Below the pieces are notes generated by a model. It was not told the DNA's origin. It saw only the letters and a list, made by a program, of their open reading frames with translations, and made no database searches. A stretch of DNA of 64,000 nt from Ornithinimicrobium cavernae (GTDB lineage: Bacteria > Actinomycetota > Actinomycetes > Actinomycetales > Dermatophilaceae), in assembly GCF_003121625.1 (NCBI RefSeq), contig NZ_QDDJ01000006.1, positions 62,001 through 126,000 of the forward strand, written 5' to 3'. A program made the position numbers and the translations under genes. Positions 53,989 to 62,310 of the stretch are shown piece after piece. How positions within the stretch are numbered: the first letter of the stretch is position 1; the number at the start of each line of letters is the position of its first letter.

Positions 53989-55599
53989 ATGGCTGATCCG
54001 ACCGCAGCGGCGACGCCCGTCCTGGAGGTGTCCGGCCTCACGGTCGCCTACGGCGACACGGAGGTCCTGCGCGACGTGTCCTTCACGCTCGCTCCGGGCG
54101 AGCGGCTCGGCATCGTCGGCGAGTCCGGCTCCGGGAAGTCCACCGCCGTCAGCGCCGTCCTCGGTCTGCTCGCCGGCGACGGGCACGTCACGGGAGGGTC
54201 GATCCGCTTCCGGGGCGAGGAGATCGCCGGGGTGCCGGAGGCCCGCATGCGACAGCTGCGGGGTCGCTCGATCGCGCTCATCCCGCAGGACCCGATGACC
54301 AACCTCAACCCGTCGATGCGCGTCGGCGACCAGATCGCCGACGCGCTGCGCGCCTACGGCACACGGGGTCGGGCCGCGGTGAGGGCGCACGTCGTCCGGC
54401 TGATGACCGAGGCCGGGATCCCCGAGGCCGAGCGCCGGCGCCGGCAGTTCCCGCACGAGTTCTCCGGTGGGATGCGCCAGCGCGTCCTCATCGCGATGGC
54501 CCTGGCGGGTGACCCCGACCTCATCATCGCCGACGAGCCGACCTCCGCGCTCGACGTGACGGTGCAGAAGCAGATCCTGGACCACCTCCAGAAGCTGGTC
54601 GACGACCGGGGCATGTCGCTGCTGTTCGTGACGCACGACCTCGGGGTCGCCGCCGACCGCACCGACCAGATCGTGGTGATGCACCGCGGCGCCGTGGCCG
54701 AGCAGGGAGGCCCGGCCCAGGTGCTCTTCGACCCGCAGGACGACTACACCAGGGAGCTCATCGCCGCCTCCCCCAAGCTCGTCGTCCCACCCCGGGACGG
54801 GGCGGACGACACCGGCGATCCCGTGCTCGAGGTCCGTGACCTCACCCGGGTCTACCCGCTCCGCGGCCGCCGCGAGGAGCTGCGCGCCCTGGACGGCGTG
54901 ACGTTCACGGCGGCCCGGGGGAGGACGACGGCGATCATCGGGGAGTCCGGTTCCGGCAAGTCCACGACGGCCCGGATCGTGCTCGGCCTGGAGACCGCCA
55001 CGTCGGGAGAGGTGGTCGTGGACGGCACGTCGACGACCAGCAGCACCCGCGCCGACCTCGCCCGGCTGCGCCGCTTCGCCCAGCCCGTGTTCCAGGACCC
55101 CTACTCCTCGCTCAACCCCACGATGTCGGTCGAGCGGATCATCCTCGAGCCGCTCACGATCTTCCGGGTCGGCACGAAGACTCAGCGGCGCGCCCGCGTC
55201 GCCGAGCTCCTCGACCAGGTGGCCCTGCCCCGGTCGGTGGCCGACGCCCGGCCGGGCGAGCTGTCGGGCGGGCAGCGTCAGCGGGTGGCGATCGCCCGCG
55301 CCATCGCGAGCCGTCCCGAGCTCCTGGTGTGTGACGAGGCGGTGTCCGCGCTCGACGTGCTCGTCCAGGACCAGATCCTCACCCTGCTGCGCTCCCTGCA
55401 GGAGGAGCTGGGGCTGTCCTGCCTGTTCATCTCGCACGACCTGGCAGTCGTCGCCGACTTCGCCCACGACGTGGTCGTCATGCGGTCGGGCCGCATCGTG
55501 GAGCAGGGACCGGTCGACCGGGTCATCGACCACGCGGAGCACGAGTACACCCAGGCGCTGATCGCCGCCGTGCCCGGGGACCAGCTCACCCGTGTCTGA
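53989..55599 (+). CDS. Peptide ABC transporter fused ATPase (DppD-DppF/GsiA type)
   Basis: A 536-residue protein with two complete ABC domains in one chain, as in GsiA. Both Walker A motifs read GESGSGKST. The signatures are FSGGMRQRVLIAMAL and LSGGQRQRVAIARAI, with Walker B ADEPTSALD in the first and CDEAVSALD in the second; both have the SHD/THD switch. It powers the importer encoded just upstream. The start ATG is at 53989, five bases past the transferase stop, with TAGGAG immediately before; the longer frame overlaps the previous gene. Its stop overlaps the GntR gene by eight bases. Confidence 0.95.
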   Translation: MADPTAAATPVLEVSGLTVAYGDTEVLRDVSFTLAPGERLGIVGESGSGKSTAVSAVLGLLAGDGHVTGGSIRFRGEEIAGVPEARMRQLRGRSIALIPQDPMTNLNPSMRVGDQIADALRAYGTRGRAAVRAHVVRLMTEAGIPEAERRRRQFPHEFSGGMRQRVLIAMALAGDPDLIIADEPTSALDVTVQKQILDHLQKLVDDRGMSLLFVTHDLGVAADRTDQIVVMHRGAVAEQGGPAQVLFDPQDDYTRELIAASPKLVVPPRDGADDTGDPVLEVRDLTRVYPLRGRREELRALDGVTFTAARGRTTAIIGESGSGKSTTARIVLGLETATSGEVVVDGTSTTSSTRADLARLRRFAQPVFQDPYSSLNPTMSVERIILEPLTIFRVGTKTQRRARVAELLDQVALPRSVADARPGELSGGQRQRVAIARAIASRPELLVCDEAVSALDVLVQDQILTLLRSLQEELGLSCLFISHDLAVVADFAHDVVVMRSGRIVEQGPVDRVIDHAEHEYTQALIAAVPGDQLTRV

Positions 55600-56272
55600 C
55601 TCCGCCGCGGTCCGGGTCACCCAGCAGGTCAGGTCCGACATCATCTTCGGCCGGGTCCCGCCCGGCACGCGGCTGACCGAGAAGCTCCTCTCGGAGACCT
55701 ACCAGGTGTCCCGGGTGCCGGTCCGGGAGTGCCTGCGGGCCCTGGAGGCGGAGGGTCTCGTCGAGGTCAGGCCGTATGCCGGGGCAACAGTCGTGCGACC
55801 GCAGCTCGCCGATGCGGACGTCCTGTTCGAGGTCCGACAGACGCTCGAGGCCGAGATGGTGCGGCGTGCGGCACAGCGGTCGGGGGTCCAGAGGTCTGCC
55901 GACACCCCGGACCCGGAGTGGTGGCGGCTCCGGCGCGAGATCCGCAGGGTCCTGGAGGAGGGCGACCAGGTGCTCGCCGACGGCCATTCCGACCTGCTGC
56001 CGAACTACAACCAGCAGTTCCACTCGCTGCTGGCGGAGATGAGTGAGTCACCGGCCCTGCGCGGGATCCTGCGGCAGGTGTCCGGCAAGATCGAGTGGCT
56101 GTTCGTCCACTCCGGCGCCTACCGCGGCAACGAGGCCTGGAACGAGCACAAGGACATCATGGAGGCGGTGGACGCCGGGCGCGCGGAGGCGGCGACGACC
56201 CTCATGGTCGCCCACGTGCAGACGTCGAGGGACGGGCTGAACCGGGCGCTGCGGGGGGACCCGACGGCCTGA
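55592..56272 (+). CDS. GntR-family regulator, FCD (FadR) subfamily
   Basis: A 226-residue regulator. The N-terminal winged helix has LTEKLLSETYQVSRVPVRECLRALEAEGLVEV. The all-helical FCD ligand-binding domain follows, with candidate metal-binding positions in NYNQQFHSLLAEMS, WNEHKDIMEAV and VAHVQTS. Such proteins usually bind an organic acid or amino acid derived from the pathway they control. It is the last gene of the importer operon, overlapping the ATPase gene by eight bases, so it probably regulates its own operon through the TTGTATACAA-like sites at 48448 and 48476. The start is a GTG. Confidence 0.9.
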   Translation: MSDSAAVRVTQQVRSDIIFGRVPPGTRLTEKLLSETYQVSRVPVRECLRALEAEGLVEVRPYAGATVVRPQLADADVLFEVRQTLEAEMVRRAAQRSGVQRSADTPDPEWWRLRREIRRVLEEGDQVLADGHSDLLPNYNQQFHSLLAEMSESPALRGILRQVSGKIEWLFVHSGAYRGNEAWNEHKDIMEAVDAGRAEAATTLMVAHVQTSRDGLNRALRGDPTA

Positions 56273-56350
56273 GGGGCCGGGCCCACGGGGGGCGCCGCCG
56301 GACCCTCACGACGTGGCACGGCGCACGACGCGGCGCGGCCCGCGGGCCGG

Positions 56351-57016
56351 CTACGCGACGTGGCGCGTGCGGTGCCCGATGACCGTCACCGCCCCGATGA
56401 TCACCGCCGTCAGCAGGACCCCCAGCCACAGGTTGACGGCCAGCGTGAGCGCTCCCACCAGGGCTCCCGCCAGGATGCCCACGATCGCGAGCAGCCGGCG
56501 ACCCCACAGGTGGCCGTCGCCTCCGGCCAGGCGGGACTCACTGGCCAGCCCCACGATGGTGGACGTGACGACCACGGTGGTCACGTCGGCGACGCCGATC
56601 TTCCGTGCGGCAGCGGCCTGCATGCCCATCACCACGGCGAGGACCGTCGTGGTGACGGTCCCCACCGAGTGGTGCTGCGTGGGGTCCTCGACGAGGACGA
56701 GGCCGACCAGGCCGAGACAGCCGAGCGTCACTGCGCCGAGCATCAGGGACGTGCGGTTGGTCCACACCCCCTTGGCCGACGACACGAGCACCCGGCCGGC
56801 CAGCAGCGCGCCGAGCATGAACCCGGCGAAGGCCAGCAGCGGTCGCAGGACCGGCAGTCCCGAGGTGCCGGACAGACCCATGCCCAGGATCACCACGTTG
56901 CCGGTCATGTTGCCCGTGAACACCCTGTCGTACCCCAGGAAGCCGACCGCATCAACGATTCCCGTCGAGAACGTGAGCGCCAGCATGAGCACGAGGTGGA
57001 TTCTCGCCTTCCCCAT
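56351..57016 (-). CDS. DUF1275 (YoaK-type) membrane protein
   Basis: A 221-residue DUF1275 protein with about six transmembrane helices, including the family opening LMLALTFSTGIVDAVGFLGYDRVFTGNMTGNVV. The function of the family is not established. The start could be the ATG 57016 or one at 57025; the palindrome TTGTATACAA starts at 57025 and covers the latter, so 57016 seems likelier unless the message is leaderless. It converges on the importer operon and diverges from paaN, with 91 bp between the two starts. Confidence 0.85.
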   Translation of the reverse strand: MGKARIHLVLMLALTFSTGIVDAVGFLGYDRVFTGNMTGNVVILGMGLSGTSGLPVLRPLLAFAGFMLGALLAGRVLVSSAKGVWTNRTSLMLGAVTLGCLGLVGLVLVEDPTQHHSVGTVTTTVLAVVMGMQAAAARKIGVADVTTVVVTSTIVGLASESRLAGGDGHLWGRRLLAIVGILAGALVGALTLAVNLWLGVLLTAVIIGAVTVIGHRTRHVA

Positions 57017-57024
57017 GGGCCACA

Positions 57025-57034
57025 TTGTATACAA
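57025..57034. promoter_or_regulatory. GntR-type operator between DUF1275 gene and paaN
   Basis: TTGTATACAA, a perfect 10-bp palindrome at the 5' end of the DUF1275 gene and about 75 bp before paaN. It is the consensus-like form of the sites before the importer operon. Confidence 0.65.
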
Positions 57035-57107
57035 AGCATGGCAGCGTGACGTCAGGGGGCGCCGGTGCCCGTGAGAGGCGTCGGCGTCCGGCGCTAGGGT
57101 TGAGGGC

Positions 57108-58823
57108 GTGACTGAGACAGCCCCCGGCGCCGCCCTCCTCGAGACCCACGCCGAGGTGCTCGAGGCGGCCACGAACGCCCTGGCCACCCGCGAGTACTAC
57201 AGCCGCTACCCGGAGTCCCCGTCCCCCCGGGTCTACGGCGAGACCGCCGCACAGGAGGGGCAGGCAGCCTTCGAGCAGGCCCGCAACGCGACCTTCACGC
57301 CGCTGGCTGACCAGCCCGGCACGGGGGCGGAGGTCGGCTCCGAGGTCTCGCCCTACGGCCCGCCGCTGGGCGTGCGCTACCCCGAGCTCGACGTGGACGC
57401 GGCTGTCGCGGCCGCGCAGGCCGCGCTCCCGGCCTGGCGGGATGCCGGCCCGCGTGTCCGCGCCGCCGTCTGCGTCGAGATCATCGAGCAGATCAACAGA
57501 CGCAGCCACGAGCTGGCCAACGCGGTGATGCACACCTCGGGGCAGCCGTTCGTGATGTCCTTCCAGGCCGGTGGCCCGCACGCCCAGGACCGGGCGCTGG
57601 AGGCGGTGGCTGCAGCCCTCGTCGAGCAGGAGCGCGTCCCCGCGTCCGTCACCTGGGAGAAGCCGACCAAGGGCGAGCCGATCCGGATGCAGAAGGACTA
57701 CCGCGTGGTGCCGCGGGGCCTGGCCCTGGTCATCGGCTGCAACACCTTCCCGACCTGGAACGCCTATCCCGGCCTGTTCGCCTCGCTCGCGACGGGCAAC
57801 CCGGTCCTCATCAAGCCGCACCCGCGGGCCGTCCTGCCGCTGGCGATCACGGCATCCATCGCCCGCGACGTGCTGGACCACGCCGGTTTCGACCGGGCGC
57901 TGGTCCAGCTGGCCGCCGAGGGCGAGCCGGTCGAGGGGCGCGACGGGCTGGCCAAGACCCTCGCCCTCCACCCCGCGGTGAGGATCATCGACTACACCGG
58001 GGGGCCGGGCTTCGGCGGCTGGCTGGAGCGCGAGGCCGGTGGCGCCGGCAAGCTCGTCTACACCGAGAAGGCCGGCCTCAACACGGTCGTGGTGGACTCC
58101 ACCGACAACCTCGAGGGGCTGCTGGGCAACCTCGCCTTCTCCTTCTCGCTGTACTCCGGCCAGATGTGCACCGCCCCCCAGAACGTCTACGTCCCGGCCG
58201 GAGGCGTCAGCACCGACGAGGGCGAGCTCACCTACGCGCAGTTCGCGGAGCGGCTCGCGGGGGCCATCACCGCGTTCAATGCGGACGAGAGCCGGGCCGT
58301 CGAGATCCTCGGTGCCACCGTCAACCCCGACGTGCGTGCCCGGGCCACCGACGTGCCCGGCCTGGCCCAACGGCTCGGTGGCGAGCTGCTCCTGGACGCC
58401 AGGCCGATCACCCACCCGACCTACCCCGACGCCGTGGTGCGGGTCCCCGCCCTGATCGGGGTCGACGCCGCCAACACACCGGCATACTCCCAGGAGTGCT
58501 TCGGTCCCGTCGCCTTCGTGATCCGCACCGAGGACACCGGCGCCTCCCTCAGGCTGCTCCGGCAGACCGTGCAGGAGCACGGCGCGATGACCGCCTCGGT
58601 CTACTCGACCGACGAGGAGGTCCTGGAGGCGGCACGCGAGGCCGCAGCCGACGCCGGAGTCGCCCTGTCCGAGAACCTGACCGGGCAGATCTTCGTCAAC
58701 CAGACGGCGGCCTTCAGCGACTTCCACGGGACGGGCGCCAACCCGGCGGCCAACGCCGCCTACACCGACGCCGCGTTCGTAGCCAACCGGTTCCGCGTCA
58801 TCACGAGCCGTCGCCATGTCTAG
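57108..58823 (+). CDS. paaN: Phenylacetate-degradation aldehyde dehydrogenase-like protein PaaN
   Basis: A 571-residue member of the PaaN branch of the aldehyde dehydrogenase superfamily. The nucleophile is Cys354 in SGQMCTAPQNVY and the general-base Glu lies in TEKAGLN. The NAD-binding region has VIGCNTFPTWNAYPG. Unlike the bifunctional PaaZ it has no hydratase domain. It is associated with phenylacetate catabolism, where it is thought to oxidise a ring-cleavage semialdehyde. The GTG start lies 7 bp after TAGGGT, typical of a leaderless actinobacterial message. It overlaps the DUF3817 gene by eight bases. Confidence 0.92.
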   Translation: MTETAPGAALLETHAEVLEAATNALATREYYSRYPESPSPRVYGETAAQEGQAAFEQARNATFTPLADQPGTGAEVGSEVSPYGPPLGVRYPELDVDAAVAAAQAALPAWRDAGPRVRAAVCVEIIEQINRRSHELANAVMHTSGQPFVMSFQAGGPHAQDRALEAVAAALVEQERVPASVTWEKPTKGEPIRMQKDYRVVPRGLALVIGCNTFPTWNAYPGLFASLATGNPVLIKPHPRAVLPLAITASIARDVLDHAGFDRALVQLAAEGEPVEGRDGLAKTLALHPAVRIIDYTGGPGFGGWLEREAGGAGKLVYTEKAGLNTVVVDSTDNLEGLLGNLAFSFSLYSGQMCTAPQNVYVPAGGVSTDEGELTYAQFAERLAGAITAFNADESRAVEILGATVNPDVRARATDVPGLAQRLGGELLLDARPITHPTYPDAVVRVPALIGVDAANTPAYSQECFGPVAFVIRTEDTGASLRLLRQTVQEHGAMTASVYSTDEEVLEAAREAAADAGVALSENLTGQIFVNQTAAFSDFHGTGANPAANAAYTDAAFVANRFRVITSRRHV

Positions 58824-59277
58824 CCTCGGCGCGGGACGGATCGCGCGGGCCGCGGCGCGTCAGGTCGCGCAGGAGCAGCGCCGGCGGCGGGGCGGTGACT
58901 GGCGCGCCCGTGACCGCGACACGATGCTCACGCACTGGGCGCGGCAGCAGGCCGTCGCCCGCGGCGTCTTCCGCGCCGCAGCGCTGGCCGAGGCCGTCTC
59001 GTGGGGCCTGCTGCTGGTCGGGATGTACCTCAAGTGGATCGCCCAGGTCTCCGAGATCGGGGTGCAGGTCTTCGGCCCCATCCACGGCACCCTGTTCATC
59101 GTCTACTGCCTCATCGCGCTCGCCACGAAGAGCGTCTTCGGGTGGAGCTGGCGGATCCTGCTCCTCGCCCTGGTCGCCGCGGTCCCGCCGTTCGCGACGT
59201 GGTGGTTCGAGCGGTGGGCCCTGCGCGCCGGTCTGCTCGGTGATCCGGACCCGGTGGCGGAGCAGTCCGGGGGCTGA
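58816..59277 (+). CDS. DUF3817 membrane protein
   Basis: A 153-residue membrane protein. An Arg/Gln-rich cytoplasmic front of about 48 residues is followed by the DUF3817 domain, with AEAVSWGLLLVGMYLKW, FGPIHGTLFIVYCLIAL and two more hydrophobic helices (about 115-135). The function is unknown. It overlaps the end of paaN by eight bases, so translation is probably coupled. The basic extension before the domain is longer than in many members. Confidence 0.85.
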   Translation: MSSLGAGRIARAAARQVAQEQRRRRGGDWRARDRDTMLTHWARQQAVARGVFRAAALAEAVSWGLLLVGMYLKWIAQVSEIGVQVFGPIHGTLFIVYCLIALATKSVFGWSWRILLLALVAAVPPFATWWFERWALRAGLLGDPDPVAEQSGG

Positions 59278-59369
59278 TCCGGGGGTCCCGGGCGCCGTTT
59301 CGGGTGGCCGGTCAGGGCCCCTGGTGCCCGTGCGGGTTTGGCCCTACGGTGAGGAGTATCCCCCACAGT

Positions 59370-59387
59370 GGTCACGGCTCAGTGACC
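59370..59387. promoter_or_regulatory. Dyad in the fdhA promoter region
   Basis: GGTCAC-GGCTCA-GTGACC, a perfect 6-bp dyad about 45 bp before the fdhA start. The position suits a regulator site; the regulator is unknown. Confidence 0.4.
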
Positions 59388-59430
59388 CGGCGAGCGGGTC
59401 TCCGGCCGGGGCCGAGAGAGCGAGCCCCAA

Positions 59431-60645
59431 ATGTCAAGCAACCGCGGAGTGGCCTACCTCGAGCCGGGTAAGACCGAAGTCCAGGACATCCCGTACCCCG
59501 AGTTCGAGCTGCAGGACGGCCCCGGCGTCAACCCCGACAACGTCGGGCGCAAGGTCCCGCACGGTGCCATCCTCAAGGTGGTCACGACCAACATCTGCGG
59601 CTCCGACCAGCACATGGTCCGAGGCCGCACCACGGCCCCCCAGAACCTGATCCTGGGTCACGAGATCACCGGCGAGGTCATCGACACCGGGCCCGGGGTC
59701 GAGTTCATCAAGAAGGGCGACATCTGCTCGGTCCCGTTCAACATCGCGTGCGGCCGGTGCCGCAACTGCAAGGAGCGGGCCACGGGCATCTGCCTCAACG
59801 TCAACCCGGACCGTCCCGGCAGCGCCTACGGCTACGTCGACATGGGCGGCTGGGTCGGTGGCCAGGCCGAGTACGTCCTGGTGCCCTACGCCGACTGGAA
59901 CCTCCTGAAGTTCCCCGACCGGGACCAGGCACTGGCCAAGATCATGGACCTGACCATGCTCTCGGACATCTTCCCCACGGGTTTCCACGGCGCGGTGAGC
60001 GCCGGGACCGGCGTGGGTTCCACCGTGTATGTCGCGGGTGCCGGCCCCGTCGGCCTGGCAGCGGCCGCCTCGGCCCAGCTGCTCGGCGCGGCGGTCGTCA
60101 TCGTGGGTGACCTCAACGAGGAGCGGTTGGCGCAGGCGCGCAGCTTCGGCTGCGAGACCGTCGACGTCTCCAAGGGCCCGGTGCCCGACCAGCTCGAGCA
60201 GCTGCTCGGCGTGCCCGAGGTGGACTGCGGCGTGGACGCGGTGGGCTTCGAGGCCCGGGGTCACGGTGAGCAGGCTGACTCCGAGCAACCGGCGGCCGTG
60301 CTGAACTCCCTGATGGAGATCACCCGTGCCGGCGGTGGGCTGGGCATCCCGGGCCTCTACGTCACGGGTGACCCGGGCGCGGCCACGGACGCCGCCAAGG
60401 AGGGCTCGCTGTCGATCCGCCTGGGCCTGGGCTGGGCCAAGTCGCACTACTTCGTCACCGGCCAGTGCCCGGTGATGAAGTACCACCGCGGCCTGATGCA
60501 GGCGATCCTGCACGACCGGGTGCAGATCGCCAAGGCGGTCAACGCCACGAAGGTGTCGTTGGACCAGGCCCCGCAGGCCTACCAGGACTTCGACTCCGGG
60601 GTGGCCAAGAAGTACGTCATCGACCCGCACGGGATGGTCGCCTGA
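59431..60645 (+). CDS. fdhA: Glutathione-independent formaldehyde dehydrogenase
   Basis: A 404-residue zinc-dependent medium-chain dehydrogenase of the Pseudomonas-type FdhA branch, which oxidises formaldehyde to formate with tightly bound NAD and no thiol cofactor. The catalytic zinc region has TNICGSDQHMVRG and LGHEITGEV. Structural-zinc cysteines are arranged C-x2-C-x2-C-x7-C (CGRCRNCKERATGIC). The NAD-binding turn is VAGAGPVGLAAA, and the SHYFVTGQCPVMKYHRGLMQAI segment is specific to this branch. It is a single-gene unit with a promoter dyad upstream and a strong terminator 18 bp after the stop. Confidence 0.95.
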   Translation: MSSNRGVAYLEPGKTEVQDIPYPEFELQDGPGVNPDNVGRKVPHGAILKVVTTNICGSDQHMVRGRTTAPQNLILGHEITGEVIDTGPGVEFIKKGDICSVPFNIACGRCRNCKERATGICLNVNPDRPGSAYGYVDMGGWVGGQAEYVLVPYADWNLLKFPDRDQALAKIMDLTMLSDIFPTGFHGAVSAGTGVGSTVYVAGAGPVGLAAAASAQLLGAAVVIVGDLNEERLAQARSFGCETVDVSKGPVPDQLEQLLGVPEVDCGVDAVGFEARGHGEQADSEQPAAVLNSLMEITRAGGGLGIPGLYVTGDPGAATDAAKEGSLSIRLGLGWAKSHYFVTGQCPVMKYHRGLMQAILHDRVQIAKAVNATKVSLDQAPQAYQDFDSGVAKKYVIDPHGMVA

Positions 60646-60663
60646 CCGGCCGCCCGGCAACGA

Positions 60664-60703
60664 CGCGCAGGTCCCGCGGCGCAGCGCCCGCGGGACCTGC
60701 GCG
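60664..60703 (+). terminator. fdhA terminator
   Basis: CGCGCAGGTCCCGCGG (60664-60679) and CCGCGGGACCTGCGCG (60688-60703) form a perfect 16-bp stem with an 8-nt loop, 18 bp past the fdhA stop. Confidence 0.9.
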
Positions 60704-60766
60704 CGGTGGGGGCGCGACCAGCGCCGTCCTCCGACACCCCACGGCCGCCGCGGCTAGGGTGGCAGG

Positions 60767-61555
60767 GTGAGCTCCACCCCCACGTCAGACCCCGCGCTGC
60801 GAGAGGTCGACCCGGGGGTGGTCGAGCTGACCTGGACCGACGGCACGGTGCCGGAGACCACCGCGCTGCTCCCCCTGCTCGACCGTGCCTTCGCGGACGG
60901 TGCCCGACGGGTGGAGGCCCGGGTCCGCGTGGGGGACCGGGACACGAGGGTGGCCCTGCAGCGGGCAGGGCTGCGTCCCGAGGGCACCGCCCGGGGGCGC
61001 GGCACCACCGAGGGAGGGCGGCCCGTCGACGTCACCCTGCTCGCGCGGCTGGTCGACGACCCGGAGCCCGGCAGCCGGGATTCCTTCCTCGCCATGCTCA
61101 ACGCGACCCTGCCCAGGACCCGGGTGATCGCCCAGGGGCTGGTGCGTGACGACCGGGGGCGGGTGCTGCTGTGCGAACTCACCTACAAGTCCGACTGGGA
61201 CCTGCCCGGGGGTGTCGTCGACCCGCACGAGTCGCCCCGGCACGCGCTGGAGCGTGAGGTGGCCGAGGAGCTCGGCCTCGAGCTGCGCGCCGGCCGGCTG
61301 CTGGCGGTGAACTGGCTCCCGCCCTACCGCCAGTGGGACGACGCCGTGCTCTTCGTGTTCGACCTGGGCACCGTCCCGGACCTGCGCGAGCGTGCCCGGC
61401 TGGAGACCAGTGAGCTGGCGGGGGTGCACTGGACCGCTCCCGAGGAGCTCGGCACCCACCTGGCTCCGTATGCCGTGCGGCACCTCACGACGGTCCTCAC
61501 CTCGGACGGGGGCGAGGGCCCGCTCTTCCTGGAGGACGGCCTGCTCGTCACCTAG
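60767..61555 (+). CDS. Nudix hydrolase with N-terminal extension
   Basis: A 262-residue protein. The C-terminal half is a Nudix domain with a complete Nudix box, GGVVDPHESPRHALEREVAEELGL, which binds metal and cleaves nucleoside diphosphates linked to other groups. The first about 110 residues look like part of a GNAT acetyltransferase fold (VVELTWTDGTVPETTALLPLLDRAFADGARRVEARV, then VALQRAGLRPEG), but no acetyl-CoA loop is seen. The GTG start lies 6 bp after TAGGGT, so the message is probably leaderless. The substrate is unknown. Confidence 0.88.
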   Translation: MSSTPTSDPALREVDPGVVELTWTDGTVPETTALLPLLDRAFADGARRVEARVRVGDRDTRVALQRAGLRPEGTARGRGTTEGGRPVDVTLLARLVDDPEPGSRDSFLAMLNATLPRTRVIAQGLVRDDRGRVLLCELTYKSDWDLPGGVVDPHESPRHALEREVAEELGLELRAGRLLAVNWLPPYRQWDDAVLFVFDLGTVPDLRERARLETSELAGVHWTAPEELGTHLAPYAVRHLTTVLTSDGGEGPLFLEDGLLVT

Positions 61556-61597
61556 CCCGACCTGCAGCCGGGCGCCATCGACTGGCGCGGAGGGCCG

Positions 61598-61882
61598 TCA
61601 GACCCTCGGGTCGTCGCGGCGGTCGGTGACGTCACGCTCGATCACGTCGGGACCACGCCGCTCGATCACATCGGGGCCACCGCGACGCTCCTCGACGACC
61701 GTGTGCGCGGTCCGGGTCCGCTGGGCGTTCTGGATCAGGCCGAGGATGAGCGCCAGGGCACCACCGCCCATCAGGATCCACCCCACGGTGTTGAGGTTGG
61801 TGCCGATGTAGTCGGAGTCCAGGGTGGTGAACGAGAGGATCGCTCCGATGACCAGCAGGGTGATGCCGAGTCCGATGCCCAT
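61598..61882 (-). CDS. Small DUF6458-like membrane protein
   Basis: A 94-residue protein starting MGIGLGITLLVIGAILSF, with two transmembrane helices joined by a short TLDSDYIGTNLNTVGW turn, and a charged, Arg-rich cytoplasmic tail containing the repeated GPDVIER motif. This is the layout of the small actinobacterial DUF6458 proteins of unknown function. AAGGAG precedes the ATG at 61880-61882, so the longer frame to 61930 is not needed. Confidence 0.78.
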   Translation of the reverse strand: MGIGLGITLLVIGAILSFTTLDSDYIGTNLNTVGWILMGGGALALILGLIQNAQRTRTAHTVVEERRGGPDVIERRGPDVIERDVTDRRDDPRV

Positions 61883-61986
61883 TGCGTCTCCTTCGGTTGT
61901 GGCGCGCCGGGGTGCGCACAGCCTCATCATGACCTGATCGGGGCCCGGCTGCCGCTCGGAGACGCACCCTGCCGTCCGGGCGCGGG

Positions 61987-62253
61987 TCAGGTCCGCGGGT
62001 TCTCACCGCTGGTCCGGTCGATGGCATCGCGGTACCGCCGCTCGGTGACCGACGGTCCCTGACGTTCGACGACCGGTCCCGGGTGGTCGCGGTAGTCCAG
62101 GCCTCCTCGCACGACCGGCGGTGCACCGTTGGCCTCCGGCTCCGGGGGCCGTCCGGGCCGGACCTTCTCGACCAGGAGCCACAGCATGGCCACGGCACCG
62201 GCGGCGACCAGGCCGACGGTGCCCGCCAGGAACAGCTCCAACCAGAGGCTCAT
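61987..62253 (-). CDS. 88-residue single-pass membrane protein
   Basis: A hypothetical protein with one transmembrane helix (LFLAGTVGLVAAGAVAMLWLLV) and a hydrophilic tail rich in Pro, Arg and Glu (GGLDYRDHPGPVVERQGPSVTERRYRDAI). A good site, GGAGGAGGG, lies before the ATG. The tail resembles the Arg/Glu-rich tail of the next gene (VIERDVTDRRDD), so the two small proteins may act together. I recognise no family. Confidence 0.65.
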   Translation of the reverse strand: MSLWLELFLAGTVGLVAAGAVAMLWLLVEKVRPGRPPEPEANGAPPVVRGGLDYRDHPGPVVERQGPSVTERRYRDAIDRTSGENPRT

Positions 62254-62310
62254 CGGTCCCTCCTCCGCCCGGCCGTCCCCGGAGGCACGTGCCGGTCCCT
62301 CTCTGCCGGG

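Noticed and set aside
56274-56345. Possible terminator between the GntR gene and the DUF1275 gene
   Set aside because: GGGCCGGGCCC and GGCCCGCGGGCC are self-complementary but too short or loop-less to form a convincing hairpin in this base composition.
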